This document shows positions 56,542 to 64,000 of a stretch of DNA of 64,000 bases, piece by piece; the stretch's first letter is position 1, and each line of letters starts with the position of its first letter. Source of the stretch: Betaproteobacteria bacterium (GTDB taxonomy: Bacteria; Pseudomonadota; Gammaproteobacteria; Burkholderiales; Burkholderiaceae_D). The stretch covers positions 27,954 through 91,953 of the forward strand of contig JABDED010000002.1 of NCBI GenBank assembly GCA_013287275.1, read 5' to 3'. Both the position numbers and the translations under genes were made by a program. Below the pieces are notes generated by a model. It saw only the letters and a list, made by a program, of their open reading frames with translations. It was not told the DNA's origin and did no database searches.

Positions 56542-57480
56542 TTAAATCAACGAATTTTTGGCCGCCGCGCTGACCTGGGCCCTGAGCCACTTGTGCTCGG
56601 TAGCCTGGTGTACTCTTTCATGCCACAACTGGTAGAAACGCAAAGGCGGAAACTTGATCGGTACTTCAAAGGATTTCAGGGGCAGCGATTTTTCGTAGAA
56701 CTGTGCAAATTGTCGGCCGGTTGTCAGCACCAGGTCGGTGTGTGCGACCATGTATGGCAACATCCTGAAAGATGCAGATTCCACCACGACGTTGCGGTGC
56801 AGGTTTTGCTGGTCCAGGAAAGAGTCTATGGTTCCATGGTAACCAGGCAATACCTTCCATGGAGCAACATGGGGCAGGCTCAGATAATCCTCGACCGACA
56901 TCTGTCCATCCGCCGTCCGCTTTGCAAATGCGCTATTGGCGCGCATCAGGCAAATGATGGGATCGTCAAATAACTTGGTCAGGTGCAGGTGGGCCGGCGG
57001 CGCATCCCAGTTTGCGATCACCAGGTCCAGTTCGCCGTCGGCCAGCAGGCGCACATAGTCGGCATCCTCGCCCAGTGCGTGGATCACCAGCCGGCTCTTC
57101 GGCGATTCACGCCTTATCCTTGCCACCAGTTCGACAAAAAACGGCGTGCTCATATAGTCCGGCGCCGCAACATGAAAGGTGCGCGCTTCGTCCTGCGGCA
57201 TGAAACTGGCTTTTTGCGCGAATAGGCGCTCCGTCTCATCCAGTATTCGTTTGGCCGGCTTCAGCAGGCTTTCGCCATGTTCGGTAGGCAACATGCCCCT
57301 GGCGCCGCGCACCAGCAAGGGATCGCCGGTCAGTTCGCGCAGTTTGCGCAAGGAGGCAGAGATTGACGATTGCGGCTGGTTCAATTTCAGCGCCACCCGC
57401 GATACATTCTTTTCCACCAGCAACAGGTACAGGATGCGTATCAGGTGGATGTCCAGATGGTCTGGCAGCCTGGAGGTCAT
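56542..57480 (-). CDS. LysR-family transcriptional regulator
   Basis: Start MTSRLPDHLDIHLIRILYLLLVEKNVSRVALKLNQPQSSISASLRKLRELTGDPLLVRGARGMLPTEHGE. Confidence 0.92.
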   Translation of the reverse strand: MTSRLPDHLDIHLIRILYLLLVEKNVSRVALKLNQPQSSISASLRKLRELTGDPLLVRGARGMLPTEHGESLLKPAKRILDETERLFAQKASFMPQDEARTFHVAAPDYMSTPFFVELVARIRRESPKSRLVIHALGEDADYVRLLADGELDLVIANWDAPPAHLHLTKLFDDPIICLMRANSAFAKRTADGQMSVEDYLSLPHVAPWKVLPGYHGTIDSFLDQQNLHRNVVVESASFRMLPYMVAHTDLVLTTGRQFAQFYEKSLPLKSFEVPIKFPPLRFYQLWHERVHQATEHKWLRAQVSAAAKNSLI

Positions 57481-57688
57481 TGGCAGCGGCCCCGGTGTGT
57501 GCAGCGCATGTTTGAATTCCTGTTCATAGCTTGTTTTAATATATGGGAATGCAGATATCAAATATACCCGATCTGCTATCCGGACCGGCAAAAAAACGCT
57601 GCCGCCGCTGCCCCAGGAAAAGAATACTCGGCTTACAATTACCGGATGCGCGGACATCGCATGAAGCAGCCGGCCTTCAAACAAGAAG

Positions 57689-58132
57689 ATGAGCAAGGAA
57701 GATGGAATGATGCAAATAAGGAATGCGCAGCTGGCCGATGCCGGCGCCGTGGCTGAACTGCTGGCGCAACTGGATTATTCGGCAGCAGGCTTTATCCATG
57801 AAAAGATCGCCGCGTTGCTGCGGCATCCGGACGCGCAGCTACTGGTGGCGGAGCAGGATGGCGATGTACTTGGTTTTATTTCGCTGCATTTCATTCCGCA
57901 AATCGCGCTGGCCGGAGATTTCTGCCGGGTCAGTTATTTTTGCGTGGACAGCAGGCAAACCAGCCAGGGCATAGGCAAGCTATTACTCGATCATGCGGAA
58001 CAACTGGCCTGCGAACGCGGTTGCGACCGGATGGAAGTGCATTGCCATAGCCGTAGGATCAAGGCCCATCGGTTTTACCAGCGGCAGGCTTATCTTGAAT
58101 CGCCGAAATATTTGATGAAAATTCTTGATTGA
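57689..58132 (+). CDS. GNAT-family N-acetyltransferase
   Basis: 147 aa; IRNAQLADAGAVAELLAQL...YFCVDSRQTSQGIGKLLLDHAEQLACERG. Confidence 0.9.
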   Translation: MSKEDGMMQIRNAQLADAGAVAELLAQLDYSAAGFIHEKIAALLRHPDAQLLVAEQDGDVLGFISLHFIPQIALAGDFCRVSYFCVDSRQTSQGIGKLLLDHAEQLACERGCDRMEVHCHSRRIKAHRFYQRQAYLESPKYLMKILD

Positions 58133-58138
58133 ACAGGC

Positions 58139-60406
58139 CTAAGCCAGCAGCAAGCTATCTATATCGCGTACTTCCAGCGGCCGGTAGTACAAGAAACCCT
58201 GGAAGAACTCGCAGCCTATCGCTTTCAGGAAATCTTCCTGGCCGATGTTCTCCACGCCCTCCGCCACGGTAGTGCAGGACAGGATGCGGGCCAGCGACAC
58301 GATCGCCTTGATGATCAGCTCGCTCTTCTGGTTGTAGCCGATTTGGGCGACAAAGGAGCGGTCGATCTTGATGCTGCGCGCAGGGAAATGACTGAGCTTG
58401 GACAGGGAAGAATAGCCGGTGCCGAAATCGTCGATCGCGATGCCGAAGCCGCGTATCTTCAATTCGTCCAGATGGCGTATCGCCAGCGCTTCATTGCCTA
58501 TCAGGCCGGTTTCGGTGATTTCAAATTCCAGGTACTCGGACGTGATGTTATGGGCGGCACAACTGGATTCGATCAAATGCAATAGGTCGTGGCGGGCGAT
58601 ATCCACCGCGGACAGGTTGATCGCCACCGGCGGACAGGTGCCGTATTTGTCCAGCCAGAAGCGCACTTGCGCACAGGCGGCATCCACGACGAAATTGGTA
58701 ATCTCGCGTATCAGGCCCGCGCTTTCGGCGATCTGGATGAACTCCCCCGGCGTGACTGCACCCAAGGTGGGGGATTGCCAGCGTATCAGCGCCTCCAGCC
58801 CGGCAATGCTGCCGTCGTGCTTTACCTTGGGTTGGTACACCAGCCTGAATTCCCTGTGCTTCAGCGCGGAGACGATGCCCACTTCCACCTCGACGCTGCG
58901 CCTGATTTGCAATGCATCGCCTTCATCGAACAAGGCGATGCCATGCCCGCTGGAGCGCCTGGCGCTGTCCAGCGCCACTTCGCTGCGGCGTATCAGGTCG
59001 TCCGGCTCAAGGTCCCCCTTGCGGGCCAGCGCTATCCCCGCCGACAGCTGCACCATCAGGCGCGCACCATCTATATCCATTTCCCTGGACAAGTCGTCGC
59101 GTATTTTTTCCACTGTCCTGAGCGTGTCCGCCGGGTCGCGCACTTCTTCAATCACAAAAGAAAACACGATGCTGCGCAAACGGGCGCAAAAACAATCCTG
59201 CGGCAGCCTCTCCGTCAGGTCTTCGGCAAAGCGCCGTATCATGACGTCGCCGGCATAGGCGCCGAACTTTTCATTCGCGTGCCGTATGCTGTTGACCCGG
59301 AAAGACACTAGCGCAATCAGATGGCGGTCATCGGTCTTTGCCAGGATGTCGCCCAGGTAAAGACGCAACATGTCGCGGTTGGGCAGATTGGTCAGCCTGT
59401 CATGGTTATGAAGAAAGCTTTCCCTTTCCTGGCTGCGCTGCAAGGCATCGTGCATAGAGTGCAAGCCGGAAACGTCGCGCAAGGCGACGATGTAATGGTC
59501 TTTCGAGGTTGCCGAAATATTCTCCAGCGCCACCATCTTGCCGTCGCGCGTGCGGTAGGCAGTGGCCGGGAGGTTGGAGACGTCGTCCATCACATGCTGC
59601 TTGAAACGTATGCTGCCGTCCAACGCGATCCAGTCAAACAGCGAGCTGCCGTCGTCGCATTGATGTTCCGCCCGCCCCAGCAAGGTATTGGCCAGGCGGT
59701 TCGCCTGCAGGATGCGGGAATCGGAATCACACAGCAAGATGGGGCTGCCGGCATTTTGAAATATTTCCTGGTATTGCTCGTGGCTGGTTTCCAGTTCGGT
59801 GCGGGTTTGCCGCCGACGCAGCAAGGAGGTATCCAGCGCGTGCAAGGCGCGGAACACGGACAAAGGCAGGCAGATGTTAAAGAGCAGGAATAGCAGGGAC
59901 TGGATATACGAGTGCGTTCCCGGCAAAGTGATATCCGTCATAGGGAAATTCACTATCGGCTGGTTGCGCAACAGGAGAAAAAACGGCACGGCATTGCACG
60001 CCATCAGCAGCAGCGCCAGCCGGGTGCCGAAGAACAGCCTGGCAATGATGGGCGTAGCATAGATAAGCAGATAGCCCAGCTTGGATATCTCGAACTCGCG
60101 CACAAAGCAGACTATCGAAAAAGCGGTAGCGTATACGGTGGCGATCAGTATTGATGCACTCAGGTTCAAACGCCGTTGCGAATAGTAAAGGCCGATGGCC
60201 AGCAAGGCACAGGAAACGCCGGCTATCCATAACACGTAATAAGCGCCGACAGCCGGCGCATCCAACGAACTGTGCATTGCGACGATGGCGACGATGGCTT
60301 CCAGCATGAAGCCGGAGACGAGGATAGTGCGCAACGCGCTCGCTCTCCAGATGGAGTGCTCGGCAGGACTTAACCCGCCTTCGTTAAGAGAAAGCCAGCG
60401 AAACAT
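58139..60406 (-). CDS. Membrane PAS-GGDEF(degenerate)-EAL protein, probable c-di-GMP phosphodiesterase
   Basis: 755 aa; N-terminal TMs, PAS-like region, RLRSIVFSF at the GGDEF position, GLEALIRW and DDFGTGYSSLSKLSHFPARSIKIDRSF. Confidence 0.9.
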   Translation of the reverse strand: MFRWLSLNEGGLSPAEHSIWRASALRTILVSGFMLEAIVAIVAMHSSLDAPAVGAYYVLWIAGVSCALLAIGLYYSQRRLNLSASILIATVYATAFSIVCFVREFEISKLGYLLIYATPIIARLFFGTRLALLLMACNAVPFFLLLRNQPIVNFPMTDITLPGTHSYIQSLLFLLFNICLPLSVFRALHALDTSLLRRRQTRTELETSHEQYQEIFQNAGSPILLCDSDSRILQANRLANTLLGRAEHQCDDGSSLFDWIALDGSIRFKQHVMDDVSNLPATAYRTRDGKMVALENISATSKDHYIVALRDVSGLHSMHDALQRSQERESFLHNHDRLTNLPNRDMLRLYLGDILAKTDDRHLIALVSFRVNSIRHANEKFGAYAGDVMIRRFAEDLTERLPQDCFCARLRSIVFSFVIEEVRDPADTLRTVEKIRDDLSREMDIDGARLMVQLSAGIALARKGDLEPDDLIRRSEVALDSARRSSGHGIALFDEGDALQIRRSVEVEVGIVSALKHREFRLVYQPKVKHDGSIAGLEALIRWQSPTLGAVTPGEFIQIAESAGLIREITNFVVDAACAQVRFWLDKYGTCPPVAINLSAVDIARHDLLHLIESSCAAHNITSEYLEFEITETGLIGNEALAIRHLDELKIRGFGIAIDDFGTGYSSLSKLSHFPARSIKIDRSFVAQIGYNQKSELIIKAIVSLARILSCTTVAEGVENIGQEDFLKAIGCEFFQGFLYYRPLEVRDIDSLLLA

Positions 60407-60904
60407 TGCACATAGTGAGAGTGATGTAGTAGGAACTACAATAAGTTTCTTGGTGGAAATAGCATTTTCGCATGAAACATCCCAATATACTAATTACAAA
60501 ATGATGTTTTGTGGAAATATTTCTGTATATGTGGTTAATTTATTGATAATAACCATGCCTAAAACATCAGCACATATCCTCTAAAAGTCTTGTTGCACGT
60601 TCAGCATCTGGCTCAATAGGCAGTGCCATCACCAATTCGCACCGCTGTTCTTTCGCCGTCATCGATACCGTCCGGCAGTTCAGCAGCACACGCGCTCATC
60701 GAGGAGCTTCCCGCGGCTCGTCTCCAACCAGCATAAGTGTTATTCCCTTGAGCCTTCTTCTCGCCACCGTGGGATGAACCCACACTAGGCGCACGGTCGA
60801 TCGACGACAACGTCGTTGGCGTCCAGAGGCCCCGCTGAACCCAGCATCCCGAACCATAGCTCAATCTCAACCAAGGCGCCCCGGCGCCTGATAAAGGAAA
60901 TATC

Positions 60905-61561
60905 ATGTCGCTACAAGCAAAACTCGATGCATTCAAAGCCGATTTTATTGCAGGAAAACCTCCGTATAATGCCCCGCCCGAGATCCACCCGGTGATGGCG
61001 CGCGCCACCGCAGAACTGATCGCCTCCGGCCAGGCCGGCCGCGCGTTGAAAGCGGGGGACAGGGCGCCCTCTTTTATCCTGAATGACCCCGATGGCAAGC
61101 CGGTGTCATCCGCTGAGTTGTTGGCCCAGGGTCCCCTGGTCATCAGCTTTTATCGAGGCGTATGGTGCCCCTACTGTAATTTTGAACTGCAGGCCCTGCA
61201 GGAAGCCCTGCCTGCTCTCCGCGATACCGGCGCCAGCCTGATTGCTATTTCTCCGCAAAGTGCGGCCAACAGCCGCAAATCGCTGCGCACCAATCAACTC
61301 AGTTTCCCCATACTGAGCGATACGGGCAACGAGGTTGCAGCACTGTTCGGCCTGCGTTTCCGGTTGCCGGATTACTTGATAGAACTTTACAAGAATCTCA
61401 AGAATGATTTGCCTGGCTTTAATGGCGATGACAGCTGGACCCTGCCGATGCCGGCCCGCTATGTGATAGGACAGGACGGCATCATCCTGTATGCAGAGGT
61501 TAATCCGGATTACACCCAGCGTCCTGAACCGCAAGACATGCTGGCAGCCCTCGTGCGCTAG
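60905..61561 (+). CDS. Peroxiredoxin-like AhpC/TSA family protein
   Basis: 218 aa; VISFYRGVWCPYCNFELQALQEALP. Confidence 0.92.
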   Translation: MSLQAKLDAFKADFIAGKPPYNAPPEIHPVMARATAELIASGQAGRALKAGDRAPSFILNDPDGKPVSSAELLAQGPLVISFYRGVWCPYCNFELQALQEALPALRDTGASLIAISPQSAANSRKSLRTNQLSFPILSDTGNEVAALFGLRFRLPDYLIELYKNLKNDLPGFNGDDSWTLPMPARYVIGQDGIILYAEVNPDYTQRPEPQDMLAALVR

Positions 61562-61683
61562 ATTTATCCGGCTACGCCCTTCCGAAAAGGAATAAGTCAT
61601 ATGTCCGCCGGCCATCTACCGGACCGGCCTGAAAACACCCATAGTTAGTTCCAGCAAGTCCATTCACCCACAAGGAGCTCATC

Positions 61684-62433
61684 ATGAACAAACCTGTCGT
61701 TCTTATCACTGGCGCCCTCACCGGCATAGGCCGCGCAACCGCTATCGCTTTTGCCAAAGAAGGCGCCAACCTCATCGTATCCGGCCGCCGAGCGGAAGCC
61801 GGCCAGGCCCTGCAGCAGGAGCTGCGCACACTGGGCGCCGACGCAGAATTCATTCTGGCCGACGTCAGCAAGGAACACGATGTGCGCAAACTGCATGCAG
61901 CAACCATCATCCGCTTCGGCCGCCTGGATGTCGCAGTCAACAATGCCGGCACCGAGGGCGAGCTAGGCCTGATAGAAACCCAGTCCGTTGAAAATTATCA
62001 CAATACCTTCAACACCAATGTGCTGGGCACATTGCTCAGCATGAAGTACCAGTTGCCGCTGATGAAGGAGCAGAAGCAAGGCAGCATTATCAATATCTCG
62101 TCGGTCGCCGGCCAGATCGGTTTTGCCGGCGCAGCGGTGTATACCGCCAGCAAACACGCAGTGGAAGGCCTGTCCAAATCTGCCGCGCTGGAAGCGGCCA
62201 GCTCAGGAGTGCGGGTCAATGTCGTCGCGCCGGGTCCGGTCGCCACCGACATGCTGGAACGTTTTACCGGCGGCGATGAAACCGCCAAGGCCGGGCTGGT
62301 CGGCATGATTCCCGCCGGCCGGCCGGCGCGGGTGGATGAAATCGTCGAAACCATCCGTTTCCTTGCCAGCGATAAGGCTCCTTTTATCACCGGTCAGGCT
62401 ATTACCGTCGACGGCGGCTACACCGCTCAGTAA
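61684..62433 (+). CDS. Short-chain dehydrogenase/reductase
   Basis: 249 aa; TGALTGIGRATA, NNAG, YTASKHAVEGLSKSAALE. Confidence 0.95.
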   Translation: MNKPVVLITGALTGIGRATAIAFAKEGANLIVSGRRAEAGQALQQELRTLGADAEFILADVSKEHDVRKLHAATIIRFGRLDVAVNNAGTEGELGLIETQSVENYHNTFNTNVLGTLLSMKYQLPLMKEQKQGSIINISSVAGQIGFAGAAVYTASKHAVEGLSKSAALEAASSGVRVNVVAPGPVATDMLERFTGGDETAKAGLVGMIPAGRPARVDEIVETIRFLASDKAPFITGQAITVDGGYTAQ

Positions 62434-62465
62434 GGCTACCGTATCAGCCCCCCTTTACCCAACCC

Positions 62466-63014
62466 ATGAAAGAGAATGCCATGAAAAATTTTACCGTCCC
62501 TAGCCGGGAAACCGTATCGGCTGCCAACCAGACGATTTTTGATCAACTGAAAAAAGGCCTGGGCATGGTTCCTAACCTTTATGCCACATTCGCGCACTCA
62601 GAACACGCTCTGGGCAATTACCTGGCTTTGCAGAACGGCAAATCCTCGCTGAATGCCAAGGAACGCGAAGTGATCAATCTGGTGGTCAGCCAAGTCAACG
62701 AGTGCGAGTATTGTCTCGCGGCGCATACGATGATCGCCAAAATGCAGGGCTTTACCGATGCGCAGATCATCGAGATCAGAAAAGGCGGGGCCGCATTTGA
62801 CGCCAAGCTGAATGCCTTGGCCAGGCTGGTAAAAAGCGCTGCCGAAAACCGCGGCGCTGCGACTGCCGAGCTGGTTGAACAATTCTTTGCCGCCGGCTAC
62901 ACGGATGGCCAACTGGTGGACACCGTGGTTGTCATTGGCGACAAAATCATCACCAACTATCTGCATGCATTGACCAAGGTCCCGGTAGATTTTCCCGCGG
63001 CACCCTCACTGTAA
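62466..63014 (+). CDS. Carboxymuconolactone decarboxylase/AhpD-like protein
   Basis: 182 aa; NECEYCLAAHTMIAK CxxC motif. Confidence 0.93.
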   Translation: MKENAMKNFTVPSRETVSAANQTIFDQLKKGLGMVPNLYATFAHSEHALGNYLALQNGKSSLNAKEREVINLVVSQVNECEYCLAAHTMIAKMQGFTDAQIIEIRKGGAAFDAKLNALARLVKSAAENRGAATAELVEQFFAAGYTDGQLVDTVVVIGDKIITNYLHALTKVPVDFPAAPSL

Positions 63015-63024
63015 ACCCCTGCCC

Positions 63025-63055
63025 GGCGCAATGCCACGCTTTACGGCATTGCGCC
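63025..63055. terminator. Hairpin between convergent genes, possible bidirectional terminator without U-tract
   Basis: GGCGCAATGCC-ACGCTTTAC-GGCATTGCGCC perfect 11-bp stem. Confidence 0.5.
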
Positions 63056-63064
63056 GCACCTCGG

Positions 63065-63976
63065 CTAACAGGTATGGTCGGGCGTGCTGCCGTATTTTTC
63101 CATAATGGATTGCACAAATTCGACAAACGCCCGGGCTTTCGCACTTGCCATGCGTCCGGATGGGTAGACCGCCCACAGGCCGACCGGCGGCAACTCCCAT
63201 TCGGCCAGGACGCGGATAACTTCGCCGCGCCCCAGTTCCGGCGCAAACATCCACTCCGAGGCCACGGCGATTCCCATGCCGGCCAGCACTGTCGCACGCA
63301 CCCCTTCCGCAGCGTTGACCCTCACGCGGCCGCCCACATTCACTGAAATCTCGGTACTGCCATGCCGGAAGGCCAGAGCCCCGCCTTCCATACTGGGGGA
63401 ATGGATGATCACCTGATGAGCAGTCAGTTCGGCGGGTATCTGCGGCGTGCCGGCAGCCGCGAAATATGCCGGGCTTCCCACCAGGATGCGCTGCCCCTGC
63501 GCGATCTTACGCGCCGTCATGGACGAATCGCTGAGGGTCCCCATGCGCAGCGAAACATCGATTCCCTCTTCCAGCAAGTCAATATTGCGGTCATCAAGAA
63601 TGATGTCAATATTCAGGTCCGGGTGCTGGTCCAGGAAAGTTTTCAGATGCGGCAGGATATGCAGCCGGGCAAAGGTCACCGCGGCCGAGACTTTGACCCG
63701 CCCCGACAGACTCGCTTTGGATCCGCGCGCGGCGTGCTCCGCCTCATCGGCTTCAGCAATAGCTTTGCGGGCGCCTTCATAAAAAGTCTGCCCGGCGTCG
63801 GTAGGGGTCAGCCCGCGCGTGGAACGCAGCAGCAGGCGCACTCCCAACCGCTCTTCCAACTGCGCGATCGATTTGGACACCGCAGGCTGCCCTACGCCCA
63901 ACTGGCGTGCGGCGCTTGAAAATGAGCCTGTGTCCACGACACAGACAAAGGTTTCCATCAAGGCTAATCGGTCCAC
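63065..63976 (-). CDS. LysR-family transcriptional regulator
   Basis: 303 aa; MDRLALMETFVCVVDTGSFSSAARQLGVGQPAVSKSIAQLEERLGVRLLLRSTRGLTPTDAG. Confidence 0.95.
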   Translation of the reverse strand: MDRLALMETFVCVVDTGSFSSAARQLGVGQPAVSKSIAQLEERLGVRLLLRSTRGLTPTDAGQTFYEGARKAIAEADEAEHAARGSKASLSGRVKVSAAVTFARLHILPHLKTFLDQHPDLNIDIILDDRNIDLLEEGIDVSLRMGTLSDSSMTARKIAQGQRILVGSPAYFAAAGTPQIPAELTAHQVIIHSPSMEGGALAFRHGSTEISVNVGGRVRVNAAEGVRATVLAGMGIAVASEWMFAPELGRGEVIRVLAEWELPPVGLWAVYPSGRMASAKARAFVEFVQSIMEKYGSTPDHTC

Positions 63977-64000
63977 TATTTATTCCCCCAAGGAATGAAT

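Noticed and set aside
60613-61143. 176-aa minus-strand ORF partly antisense to the peroxiredoxin gene
   Set aside because: No good start or known family; the ~300-bp intergenic segment could be a mobile-element remnant but I could not support an identity.

Overview
The window is about 60% GC and looks like a betaproteobacterial chromosome, possibly Burkholderiales/Oxalobacteraceae (a guess from sequence style, not tested). Its core (~2.0-36.1 kb) is a large type VI secretion (T6SS) locus. The minus strand carries tssA-tssB-tssC-hcp-tagJ-tssE-tssF-tssG-tssH(clpV), then three small unrecognised ORFs, a DUF4280 PAAR-like gene, vgrG, a FecR-domain protein, a membrane Tll0287-like/HAMP protein with a CxxCH haem-c motif, a Ser/Thr kinase, an FHA protein, tssK, tssL (OmpA-type C-terminus), tssM and tagF. 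A PP2C phosphatase and a second Ser/Thr kinase with C-terminal Cache-HAMP lie at the end. I could not find a tssJ gene. To the right are: a DUF2946/TonB-receptor/PepSY cluster; MarC; a divergent MerR/CadR and Cd/Pb/Zn P-type ATPase pair with a recognisable MerR-type operator; SpoVR/YeaH/PrkA; a lipoprotein; a DUF6058-like protein with a P450; 8-oxoguanine deaminase with an NCS2 permease and LysR; a GNAT; an EAL protein with degenerate GGDEF; and a peroxiredoxin/SDR/AhpD-like/LysR cluster. Structures not explained by genes include a 12-bp iteron-like array upstream of the T6SS operon, a 238-bp MITE-like element inserted at a TA inside a stop codon, and two palindromic intergenic repeats. The best candidates for something undescribed are the T6SS sensory/phosphorylation module and the small-ORF island between tssH and the DUF4280/vgrG genes. 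No tRNA, rRNA, CRISPR or intact transposase was seen.
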